A stretch of 33,485 nt of DNA, taken from contig NZ_JAGIZA010000032.1 in NCBI RefSeq assembly GCF_017813365.1, positions 1 through 33,485 of the forward strand. The letters are read 5' to 3'. This stretch comes from Roseomonas indoligenes (GTDB lineage: Bacteria > Pseudomonadota > Alphaproteobacteria > Acetobacterales > Acetobacteraceae). Made by a program: the position numbers and the translations under genes. This document shows positions 1 to 6,928 of the stretch, in pieces. The notes beneath the pieces are model-generated. The model was not told where the DNA came from and searched no databases. It saw nothing but the letters and a program-made list of their open reading frames with translations. Every line of letters begins with the position of its first letter. Positions within the stretch are counted from its first letter, which is position 1.

Positions 1-1
1 C

Positions 2-43
2 GAGACCGGCAACGACAGCTGGCGGTTCAAGAACCGCGTCTGA
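2..43 (+). CDS. C-terminal tail of a protein entering from the left, possibly an IstB-like transposition ATPase
   Basis: Only the last 13 codons and a TGA are inside the window. The peptide ETGNDSWRFKNRV resembles the C-terminal tail of IS21-family helper ATPases (IstB type), which often end with a short Gly-(Asp/Glu)-Ser-(Tyr/Trp)-Arg segment. The resemblance is from memory and the fragment is very short, so the family is a guess. The open frame up to the edge and the transposase fragment that follows fit a mobile-element boundary. Confidence 0.3.
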   Translation, partial: ETGNDSWRFKNRV

Positions 44-114
44 CTACCCCCTCAGCACGCCTCGCCAGAGGGGTCCCTATTGCGCGCCGATCCGGGGTCC
101 CGATTCCGTGCCGA

Positions 115-486
115 TTGACAGGCCCCGTCTGCCCCGACTGCGCACAGGCCGGTGCGCCACGTCCACTCCGAGGTCGCCCGCACCGCTGGCGCTGCGCAGC
201 CTGTGGCACCCGATTCCACGCTGGGCAGGACACGGTGATGAAGGGCACGCACCTACCACTGGCACTATGGTTCGCTGCTGTGCGGCTCCTTGCAGAGGCG
301 CCTTGGCTCTCGTCGGTGCGCCTCGCTGCCGGGCTGGGAATCCGGCAGAAGACGGCCTGGTCCTTGGCCCAGCGCATTCGACGCTTAGCCGTGGAAGATT
401 CGGCGCTACACCGCGCGATTGTTGACGCTGGGTGGCAGGGGATGTCGAAGTCCGCCCGGCACATTCGATGCGGCGGCACCCGCTGA
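115..486 (+). pseudogene. Truncated IS1595-type transposase (N-terminal zinc ribbon only)
   Basis: The 123-residue product has two CxxC pairs near the N terminus (CPDC at residues 6-9 and CAAC at 27-30). They are followed by an F-x-x-G-x-D-T stretch, a LPLALWFAA segment and LGIRQKTAW. This is the characteristic zinc-ribbon and helix layout at the start of IS1595/ISXO2-type transposases. The catalytic DDE/DDN domain that should follow is missing: the frame stops shortly after the IVDAGW segment, so the protein is less than half the usual length and cannot transpose. The start used is TTG at 115, so the N terminus is uncertain. A domesticated zinc-ribbon protein is possible but less likely. Together with the transposase tails at the far right it marks this as mobile-element-rich DNA. 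Confidence 0.55.
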
Positions 487-979
487 GTGACATCAGTCGT
501 TGACGCGCAAGCATGTCAGCCTGGCTCTTTCGTCACGCTGCGCCGCCAAGTTGCGGACACGAAAGCGCCTAAGCGCTCTACACGGAAGTGCCTAGAACAA
601 GGATAAATTACCATCCGCACCGCAGTCTTGCCGCCGCCGGACGGTGCAGGGGCTATGCGCAAACGCGGGTGAGATATGCGGAAAATTCCGCGAAGTTGCC
701 TACGAAGATGCTGCTGAACCCGCGATATTCTCGCGGTATCCCCTTGAGCTTTGCCCTCGCCCTCGCCGACTACGACCACCACGCCGACTACGCTGACAAC
801 ACCGTCTACTCCTGCGCCTCCGACACGTTCACCTCGACCCTACGAACTGCTTCAGCCGGCCGGCACGGCGATGTCGATACGGATGATGAACCCTGGCGCC
901 AGTGGACGATCAGGTTTCTCCCCGCCGGTGAACTCCTCACTCGATCCCACGAAGCCAGCAGGGTGAGGCCGAGGACACG
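487..979. other. 493-nt stretch without a convincing gene
   Basis: Open frames cross this stretch, including one from 588 that ends at 983 and would overlap the next start as ATGA. Their translations are low-complexity or arginine/serine/threonine-rich and show no recognisable motif. A TTG-started frame from about 751 begins with a Pro/Thr-rich run. No tRNA, repeat array or strong terminator was seen. Confidence 0.4.
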
Positions 980-1399
980 ATGACGAGCACCCCCACTCTC
1001 CCCGCCGTCGGCATCCTCTGGTTTGTCGCCCACGGCTACCGCACGCACCTCCTCACCCGGGCTGTGCCGCTGGACCAAGCCAAACCCTACGACGACGCCC
1101 TCACCCTCCCCGACGGGCACTACGAGACGTGGGAAGCCTGGCGCTGCCGCACCCTGCCGCTCTCCGGCCCCGCCCTCCGCCCCCTCATCGCCACGACCGA
1201 GTACGACAGCTGGCCCCGCGGCCGCGTCGTCTACCTCCGCAAGCCCGGCCGCTTTGTCGTCTACGCCGACCGCCAGCTCCTCCGGCCCGCGCGCCTCGCT
1301 CGCGTCCACGCGGCGTTCGGGCTTCCCCCGGAGCGGACCATCGCCCGCACGGACCCACATTATCGCTACGCCACCCGCCTGCCCGAAGACGAGGGCTAA
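980..1399 (+). CDS. Hypothetical protein, 139 aa
   Basis: No family is recognised. The ATG at 980 is preceded by a GAGG motif a few bases upstream, a plausible ribosome binding site. The protein has mixed, ordinary composition with aromatic and charged residues spread along it (for example GILWFVAHGYRTHLLTR near the start and GRVVYLRKPGRFVVYADRQLL in the middle), which argues for a real gene rather than a GC-rich shadow frame. There is no signal peptide, no transmembrane segment and no metal-binding cluster. A 59-nt internal part encoding roughly residues 97-116 is repeated in inverted orientation at 1677-1735. This suggests a multicopy gene family or a local rearrangement. It could be a plasmid- or island-borne orphan. 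No function is proposed. Confidence 0.45.
   Translation: MTSTPTLPAVGILWFVAHGYRTHLLTRAVPLDQAKPYDDALTLPDGHYETWEAWRCRTLPLSGPALRPLIATTEYDSWPRGRVVYLRKPGRFVVYADRQLLRPARLARVHAAFGLPPERTIARTDPHYRYATRLPEDEG
1269..1327 (+). repeat. Left arm of a 59-nt near-perfect inverted repeat
   Basis: This arm lies inside the hypothetical gene at 980-1399. Its reverse complement occurs at 1677-1735 with one mismatch by eye (58 of 59). The arms are separated by 349 nt, too far for an ordinary terminator hairpin, so an inverted partial duplication is the simpler reading. Confidence 0.85.
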
Positions 1400-1805
1400 G
1401 GCCCCTGCCCGAGCCGCCCCGGGATCAGCGAGCGGTTCGACATTGGGGCGAGTACGGCCGCCCTCCACGCGAGAACCGCCCGCACCGCCTCGGCCGGGGC
1501 AGCCGGCCGGTGCACGGTGCCCTCACCGGAGCTTTGTCGCTCCACCCGGGGAACCTGAGCCCCACTGGCCTGTGCGACAGGGCGAGCAGGACCACCGGGT
1601 ACCATCTTCTCGGACATTCGTACCCTCCATCCAGCCGGACAAGCCTACGACGGTGTTCTCAACAGCTGCCCGTCTCGGGAAGCCCGAAAGCCGCGTGGAC
1701 GCGAGCGAGGCGCGCGGGCCGGAGGAGCTGGCGGTACGGATCCCCTCTGAACTTCACAGCCCCTTTGTGGAAGCGCGCACGACCACACCGCGAAAGGCAC
1801 CAACG
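1400..1805. other. 406-nt intergenic stretch holding a gene-fragment copy
   Basis: No convincing gene is seen. The stretch holds the right arm of the inverted repeat at 1677-1735, which is a minus-strand copy of part of the preceding gene. Frames crossing it are Arg/Pro/Ala-rich shadows. A GAAAGG motif near its right end is a plausible ribosome binding site for the small membrane protein that follows. Confidence 0.5.
1677..1735 (-). repeat. Right arm of the 59-nt inverted repeat (gene-fragment copy)
   Basis: Read on the minus strand, this segment encodes the same RQLLRPARLARVHAAFGLP peptide found inside the protein at 980-1399. The surrounding minus-strand frame does not continue to resemble that protein, so it is a fragment and not a second intact gene. 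A recombination scar or a remnant of a second family member would explain it. Confidence 0.8.
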
Positions 1806-1976
1806 ATGCACGACGAACAGGACTACATCCGGCGCGGCTTCTACGGCACCATCGGCGCCGTTCTTGCCCTTTATCTTGCCCGTCTTGTCGCGACGGTGCT
1901 CAGCTACCTCTTCGGGCTCCTGATTCTCGTCCTCATCGGCGTCGCGATCCTCCTGCACCACGTCGGCATCTTCTGA
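1806..1976 (+). CDS. Small membrane protein, 56 aa
   Basis: The predicted 56-residue protein starts with a short polar, charged N terminus (MHDEQDYIRR). It continues with two closely spaced hydrophobic stretches, roughly residues 16-32 and 34-54, that would form a membrane hairpin or one long segment, and ends at GIF. A GAAAGG motif lies about 10 nt upstream of the ATG at 1806. A larger open frame in the same phase begins far upstream, but its extra part is Pro/Ser/Arg-rich and unlike a protein, so the internal ATG is preferred. No family is recognised and no toxin, holin or transporter role can be claimed from sequence alone. Confidence 0.55.
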   Translation: MHDEQDYIRRGFYGTIGAVLALYLARLVATVLSYLFGLLILVLIGVAILLHHVGIF

Positions 1977-2254
1977 GCGGTGGGCGTCGCCCTGACCTTG
2001 CCCAGCCACACACCACCCAAGCGGCGCAAATCGGCAAACCGGCCCTTCCGCAACCCGCTAACGGTTTGAAACGAGCGAGCCGAAAGCAGGCCCTTCTGCT
2101 CGGATTGCCCTTTTCCGCGCCCGGCAAAGCTCCAGCACAGGCCCCGTCCGCGCCATCCCCTGGCGCCACCTTTGTCGCTACACCTGCTTATGCCCGCCGC
2201 CGAATGTGACGCGGCGATCCTGGAAGCGGGCCTCTACCCGTCTGTAAATGCCGG

Positions 2255-2413
2255 CTACTCGTCCAGCTGCCTAAGGAGCCACGTGATCCGGTGCTGCTGG
2301 GCCTCCAGCAGCAGCCGCGTCTCCTCCACTCGCGCCGCCGCCACCCACTCGGCCGTGGTGAGGCCCGTCGTCTCCCCGACTTGGCGGGTTGGGTTCGACA
2401 CGGCCACAATCAC
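2255..2413 (-). CDS. Small hypothetical protein directly behind the CHAT gene
   Basis: On the minus strand, the frame that encodes the CHAT protein stays open immediately after its TAG stop (2437-2435) and runs to a TAG at 2257-2255. The product (about 48-52 residues, depending on the start) contains GETTGLTTAEWVAAARVEET and ends WLLRQLDE. It is a helical, charged sequence that looks like real protein and not a shadow frame. Possible starts are GTG at 2413, 2407 or 2401, or TTG at 2419. An AGAGGG motif overlaps the CHAT stop at 2436-2431. It could be a coupled small partner of the CHAT protein, or the former C-terminal tail cut off by a nonsense mutation. No family is recognised. Confidence 0.4.
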   Translation of the reverse strand: MIVAVSNPTRQVGETTGLTTAEWVAAARVEETRLLLEAQQHRITWLLRQLDE

Positions 2414-2434
2414 AGGCAAGGTTCGCAAGACCCT

Positions 2435-5284
2435 CTAATGGCCGATGTAGACGAACGAGCCCCAGTGCTGCGGGGATCCGAACGGCGCCGTCCCGCGCAC
2501 AGGAAGCCGGCCGTCCACGACCTCTGACAGCCCGTGTTCGGCCGCGAAGCTAAGGAGGTCGGCCGCGGCCGCCCCGCGTATCCACGTCACAGCGCCCCCG
2601 TGAGCCGCGATTGGCTCGGCCCCATCGGCGAGCAGCCTGTACATTTGCACGTGGAACAATGTCGCCGCGATCTCGTCGATGTTCCAGAGGGCGGCGGTGA
2701 CCGCAGAACTGCGCGCGGCGAGGAGCGCGAACGCCGGGCCGAGGAACTCGTCGGGCGACGTCAGCGCCTGGTGGTAGGCGCTCTGGCACGCGGAGAGGCT
2801 CACCAAGCGCGTGTCGTCCAGGTCCAGGGACAGAAGGTCGCGCGCCGAGGCGACCGCGCTCCCACCGAGCGATAGGCCGGCGCGCGCGGGGTCGCCGACG
2901 CCGACGGTCTCGCCGTGCCCGGAGACGTGGACGAAGCGGGATCCCTCCAGCGCGCGACGGAGGTCGTCGACGGACCCCTCCTCGACGAGTTCGACGCCTG
3001 CGGCGGATGGGGGAAACAACCGCGCGATCGCGCAGAGCTCCGCGCTTACCGACCGGAGGTCGAGCCCTTCGATACCAAAGCCTCGGAAGACGCGCGCTAC
3101 GGGCAGCGTGAGGCGGTCGGCCTTGAGCATGGCCGCGCGCCAAACGCCCACCGACGGCGCAACGCGGACGAGGCCGACGTCGGCTAGGCATCCGCCGTCG
3201 ACCCTGGCGGTCTGAAGCGGGAGCACGGCGAGGCCACCCGACGGCACGACCGTCACCACGCGAAGGTCTAGGTCCAGCCCCCGGGCCGCTTCGACGACGG
3301 GCCCGAAGACAATGTTACCGAGCTCCGCGGCGATCTCCGACAACGTCCGGTCCGCAGGCCGCCCCGCTCGCGCGCGCCGATCCGTCGGCCGGCACAAGTC
3401 CTCCTCCCACCGCCTCAGCCAGCCCCGGAGCTTCTCGCGCGTGAAACCTGGCAAGGGTACGACGGAGTCGCGCTCGTCCCAAACGAGGTGGTTTGGGAGA
3501 AGGTGCGCGAAGCCTCCGTCGTCGGTCGCGCGGACCACGACCATCGTACCCGACGCCCCCGCTTGGTCCCGTGGCGTCGGCGCCGCATCCGCCGCGGCCT
3601 TGTCCAAACGGCGCCACACCTCCCGGAGTGACCGCGCCTGGGCGGCGCGCTCGGCGAACCGAGAGATCGGAAGCGCCTCAAGCGCCCTCTGCGCTTCGAT
3701 CAGCTCCCGCGACAAGCGCCGCCCGGCATCCCCGACGAGGGCGCCCTGGCGCAGGGCCGCCCCCAACCCGTGCGCCCGAAGCTTGCTGCGCTCGACCAAG
3801 TCTAGGGCCTCGGCGAACAGGCCCAGTTCGAGGAGCAGCCGATACGTTTCGTCCGCTACCCTGCCGGCAGCGGCCACCCTCTCTGCGCGCTCAACCGGCG
3901 AGCCGGCCTGCGCGACGAGCGCGTCGTGTCCCTCAAGACACCTCCGGAAGGCGTCGAGGGAACCTCGCAGATCGTCCTGTCGCCGCCTACCGACGCCGAC
4001 CACCTCAAGGAGTTGGCACGCCAGGGCGGTGTCGGACGGCGGGAGCGAGCGCAGTACCTCCTCCGCGCGGTCGACGACGCCTCTGACGGCACCGATCTCA
4101 CCGCTCAGGGCCCTCTCGAGGAGGTAGTAGTATTCTAAGGGCGCCACGCCGGAGGCTGCGGCGAGCCCCTTTGCCTCCGCCAGCATCCGGTCCCCAGGCA
4201 CGCCGGGGGTGAGGGCCGACCGATGGGCCAGGGCGACCATGGCCTCTAGGGGGAAAAGCGACAACGGGCGGCAGACTAGCGCGTCGTCTAGGGCCTCCTC
4301 CGCCCGCCCTCGCGCGCGCCAGTCGCCGCGCACGGCGTCGTCGAGATAGTACTGTGCGACGGCGAGCGCGGCTGCTCCACGCTTGGCGTCGTTCGCCCGC
4401 GCCGGAACCGCAGATAGATAAGCCTCGACCCAGGTGGGCAGCTCGGGGGCAGGATCACGCCGGATCGACACGAGCTTCCTGGTGATCGTGAGCCAGCTTA
4501 TCGCCGTGCGTTCGGCAGCGTCCCCGTAACCGAGGCCGCTTCTCAGCTGGCCTGCCCCCTCGGCGAGCTTCTGGGCGTGCTGGAGCGTCGCTACCGGGTC
4601 ATCCGTCTCCGCGAGACAGAGCGCGTTTGCAAACTGGAGGCGCGCGTTCGCTTCGTGCGCGGTGCCGCCCGGCGCGAGGCGCAGCGCCTCCTGCGCGGCC
4701 AGTACGGCGACGCGGAGGTCGGGCTGGGCGCCCTGGACGTGGCGGCACTCCAGTATGCCGTTCGCCAGAAGAATGAGAGCTTGGGCCCTAGCGATAGGGT
4801 AGGCTAAGTGGTCGCCATTGATCGCCATTGCGAGTCGCTCGACGGCCCCCGGCAGGCCACGTCTCGCGCTCGCTGAGGGGACGGCGAGCCATCCCTGCAC
4901 TAGGTCGGGCAGCAATGCGTCGCGCTCGCGGGCTGGCAGCTGCCTTACGGCGTCCGCGGCCCGCTCCAGAAGGCGAACAACCCGCCCTTGATCCGAAGGA
5001 TCCTCGGCCCGCGCGTGGGCAAGGTTCACAGTGAACATGACGACGTACGCCCGATCCTTCCGCCGCTGCGCGGCGCGCAACCCCTCCTCCGCCGCTTGCG
5101 CCCGACGGGCCGGCGGAAGCAGGCAGGACGCGGCCCACAGCCACCGAAGCCGATCCTCGTCGGCTTGGGGTCGTTGGAGCGCCGCCTCAATCTGCACCAC
5201 GGCTCGCTCGTCCGCAGCGCGCGCGCCCGACCGGAGGAGAGACCCGATCGCCGCTTCAAACGTGTTTCTCTCGGCAGATGGCAT
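2435..5284 (-). CDS. TPR-CHAT protein (caspase-like peptidase with helical-repeat N terminus)
   Basis: Predicted 949-residue protein. Roughly residues 1-500 are Ala/Leu/Arg-rich amphipathic helices of the tetratricopeptide type. A helical linker follows, and the last 250 residues or so form a CHAT domain. The caspase-type dyad is visible: His790 in HVSGHGE and Cys833 in LSACQSAY. It is followed by FLGPAFALLAARSSAVTAALW and a WGSFVYIGH ending, as usual for CHAT proteins. The frame is open up to an ATG at 5542, but the extra 86 residues are compositionally shadow-like, so the start at 5284 (MPSAERN) is preferred. In known systems TPR-CHAT proteases are activated by a partner and cleave a target protein, often in defence or programmed cell death. 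The partner is unknown here. It is separated from the dpd genes by a degraded gene and is on the opposite strand to the modification arm, so a functional link is unproven. Confidence 0.85.
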   Translation of the reverse strand: MPSAERNTFEAAIGSLLRSGARAADERAVVQIEAALQRPQADEDRLRWLWAASCLLPPARRAQAAEEGLRAAQRRKDRAYVVMFTVNLAHARAEDPSDQGRVVRLLERAADAVRQLPARERDALLPDLVQGWLAVPSASARRGLPGAVERLAMAINGDHLAYPIARAQALILLANGILECRHVQGAQPDLRVAVLAAQEALRLAPGGTAHEANARLQFANALCLAETDDPVATLQHAQKLAEGAGQLRSGLGYGDAAERTAISWLTITRKLVSIRRDPAPELPTWVEAYLSAVPARANDAKRGAAALAVAQYYLDDAVRGDWRARGRAEEALDDALVCRPLSLFPLEAMVALAHRSALTPGVPGDRMLAEAKGLAAASGVAPLEYYYLLERALSGEIGAVRGVVDRAEEVLRSLPPSDTALACQLLEVVGVGRRRQDDLRGSLDAFRRCLEGHDALVAQAGSPVERAERVAAAGRVADETYRLLLELGLFAEALDLVERSKLRAHGLGAALRQGALVGDAGRRLSRELIEAQRALEALPISRFAERAAQARSLREVWRRLDKAAADAAPTPRDQAGASGTMVVVRATDDGGFAHLLPNHLVWDERDSVVPLPGFTREKLRGWLRRWEEDLCRPTDRRARAGRPADRTLSEIAAELGNIVFGPVVEAARGLDLDLRVVTVVPSGGLAVLPLQTARVDGGCLADVGLVRVAPSVGVWRAAMLKADRLTLPVARVFRGFGIEGLDLRSVSAELCAIARLFPPSAAGVELVEEGSVDDLRRALEGSRFVHVSGHGETVGVGDPARAGLSLGGSAVASARDLLSLDLDDTRLVSLSACQSAYHQALTSPDEFLGPAFALLAARSSAVTAALWNIDEIAATLFHVQMYRLLADGAEPIAAHGGAVTWIRGAAAADLLSFAAEHGLSEVVDGRLPVRGTAPFGSPQHWGSFVYIGH

Positions 5285-5630
5285 GGCTCGTTCAGGGTAG
5301 ACCGCTCGAACCGCGGGCGAAAGCTGCAGGACACACGTGCCTCGGCCGTGGCTTCGACCCTGCCTATCCCGTCCTCGTAACAAATCCAGACCCGCTACGG
5401 GCCGGGACGCGCCGTCCGCCGGCGCCGCGGAGGGGCAGGGGCCAACGGCGAGGCAGCGACGGCAGCTGCGACGATGGCGTTGAGTTCCGCGGTGCACGGC
5501 TTGCGCAAGCGCCGCACCGCCGAAGGCATTCGAGGAAGCCACAGCATCCCTCGGTTCAGAAGGCTAAACTACTGCCCCGCTCGCCCGAAGCCGCAGCACC
5601 CGGCACCCCGCCGGCCCTGTTGGAAGCCCG
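5285..5630. other. 346-nt stretch upstream of the CHAT gene, no convincing gene
   Basis: This is the divergent region between the CHAT gene (minus) and the small gene at 5631 (plus), so promoters for both are expected here. No clear -35/-10 pair was identified. The minus-strand extension of the CHAT frame and the plus-strand frames crossing the region are Arg/Pro/Gly-rich and were not accepted as coding. Confidence 0.4.
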
Positions 5631-5822
5631 ATGCACCACGATGCCCCCTTTGTCCCGCTCCTCCCCGAGGCGCTGCTCCGCCGCCACCGCTGTCATGAGC
5701 CCACCGACACCCGCTTCCGTGCCATTGCTCGCGCCCTGCCGGCCGGCTTTGTCGCCGCCTGGTCTATACTGCCGCCTCGGTCGCGCGAAGCCGGCGGTAC
5801 ACCACACGCGGAGCGGACGTGA
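5631..5822 (+). CDS. Small hypothetical protein, 63 aa
   Basis: No family is recognised. The ATG at 5631 has a weak GGAAG motif 6 nt upstream. The frame ends with a TGA that overlaps the GTG start of the ADP-ribosylglycohydrolase gene (GTGA at 5819-5822), the kind of stop-start overlap seen in real operons. The product is Arg/Ala/Pro-rich with one modestly hydrophobic segment (GFVAAWSILP). That is only weak support for a genuine protein, and the overlap could be chance. Confidence 0.35.
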   Translation: MHHDAPFVPLLPEALLRRHRCHEPTDTRFRAIARALPAGFVAAWSILPPRSREAGGTPHAERT

Positions 5823-6715
5823 CCAGCAGACTCTCCTGGACCCTGAACGGGCCTACCACGGACCGCGCCACTGGCGCCCTCGTCGGTCTGGCTGTGGGCG
5901 ACGCGCTCGGCACTACGCTGGAGTTCACCCGCCGCGACACGGCCCCGCACCACACGGAGATGACCGGCGGCGGCCCCTTCGGTCTCAAGCCCGGCCAGTG
6001 GACGGACGACACGTCTATGGCGCTGGCCCTCGCCGAATCTCTCCTGGTGGGGGACACGCTTGACCCCCGTGACCTCATGGACCGCTTTGTCCGGTGGTGG
6101 CGCACCGGCGCTTACTCCTGCACCGGCACGTGCTTCGACATCGGCATTACCATGTGCGAGGCCCTCGCACGCTACGAGCGCACCGGCGATCCGCTGGCAG
6201 GCCCGACGGAGGAGGATACCGCTGGTAACGGCTCGGTTGTGCGTGCGGTGCCCGTGGCACTGTACGCGCTCGACGACCCTGCTGCGGCAAGCAGCCTCTC
6301 CCGCCCCCAGAGCCCCACCACCCACGGCGCTCCGCAGGCCGTCCAGGGCTGCAACCTCTTAGTCGCCCTCCTTCGCAAGGCAGGCCTCGGCGCCGACATG
6401 GCAGCGGTGCTCGCCCCCCGCCCTCGTCGGGGCTGGTGCAGGAACGGGGTCCTCCGGAGAGGCAGACGCTACGTGAGAACGAGCCACACGCACCCGCTGC
6501 AGATCGCCAAGATCCTCTGCCCTCGCAACGGCATGCTCGGCATCACCTTCTGTCCCGTTCTGTCTCGGCAAGTGGAAGGCCGCGGCCGCTACCGCCGCCT
6601 GGTCACGAGACCTCGCTATGGACCCCGAAGCCATCTGCGCCTGCGGCGCCGCCTTTGTCCTCTCCCTCTTCACCCCAGTCCGCCAGGACGGGATGCGACC
6701 TGCCCGTCCATTTAA
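5819..6715 (+). pseudogene. ADP-ribosylglycohydrolase (DraG/ARH family), C-terminally truncated
   Basis: The first 195 residues or so are clearly of the DraG/ARH family, which removes ADP-ribose from proteins or nucleic acids using a dinuclear Mg site. They include GALVGLAVGDALG (19-31), the metal-binding WTDDTSMAL (61-69), YSCTGTCFDIG (99-109) and AGNGS near 135-139. From about residue 198 the frame becomes Arg/Pro-rich and unlike the family. The C-terminal motif with consecutive Asp residues (GDDTDTT type), which completes the metal site, is absent. No other frame downstream restores it, so a deletion or rearrangement near 6410 probably inactivated the gene. The start is GTG at 5819. Within the degraded tail a 43-codon ATG frame (6618-6749) with three cysteines is also open, too short to call. 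Confidence 0.75.
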
Positions 6716-6924
6716 ATGCGTCCGATCGATGTCAACCAAAGGGATATAACTGCGGCTGCGGACAGCGCGCCTCGCGTCGCCGGGAGGGTAAATGATTGTT
6801 GACGCTTAGACTGAAGTGCCGTAGCTGTTCAGGAGAAAGGGCTGTGAGGCCTCGGATTCGCGTGTTTACAGCCCAGCGGCCAAATTAGGAGGGGTTAAGC
6901 GTTGCCAGGGAAATCTCACCCTAT
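6716..6924 (+). promoter_or_regulatory. Upstream region of the modification operon
   Basis: About 210 nt precede the first gene of the plus-strand operon. The sequence is less GC-rich than its surroundings. A TTGACG element lies at 6799-6804, but the bases about 17 nt further on (TAGCTG) are a poor -10 match, so it is only a candidate promoter. The region ends with the strong AGGAGGGG motif described separately. Confidence 0.3.
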
Positions 6925-6928
6925 ATGA
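6887..6928 (+). promoter_or_regulatory. Strong Shine-Dalgarno with an 8-codon TTG leader ORF overlapping the first operon start
   Basis: AGGAGGGG (6887-6894) is too far (about 30 nt) from the ATG at 6925 to serve it, but is about 7 nt from a TTG at 6902. The frame from that TTG reads 8 codons (MPGKSHPI) and ends at TGA 6926-6928, forming an ATGA overlap with the ATG of the next gene. That gene has no ribosome binding site of its own and no alternative start back to the in-frame TAG at 6886. This suggests the operon is entered by translation reinitiation from a short leader peptide. The arrangement is seen directly; the mechanism is inferred. Confidence 0.4.

Noticed and set aside
588-983. Open frame of 131 codons ending in an ATGA overlap with the gene at 980
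   Set aside because: The translation is Arg/Ser/Thr-rich with no motif, and competing frames overlap it. The stop-start overlap alone is too weak.
806-1468. 220-codon minus-strand frame opposite the gene at 980
   Set aside because: Gly/Ala/Val/Glu-rich composition typical of an antisense shadow in GC-rich DNA; the plus-strand gene has the better protein-like sequence.
3312-4127. 271-codon plus-strand frame inside the CHAT gene
   Set aside because: Ser/Arg-rich antisense shadow; the minus strand encodes a clear CHAT protein.
5285-5542. N-terminal extension of the CHAT protein by 86 residues
   Set aside because: The extra residues are Arg/Gly/Ala-rich without helical-repeat character; the start at 5284 fits better.
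5693-6325. 210-codon minus-strand frame opposite the DraG gene
   Set aside because: The plus strand has unmistakable DraG motifs, so this is its shadow.
417-6806. 13-nt direct repeat GATTGTTGACGCT at 417-429 and 6794-6806, considered as island attachment sites
   Set aside because: The flanks differ immediately, no integrase or tRNA lies nearby, and 13 nt is short. Possibly chance.
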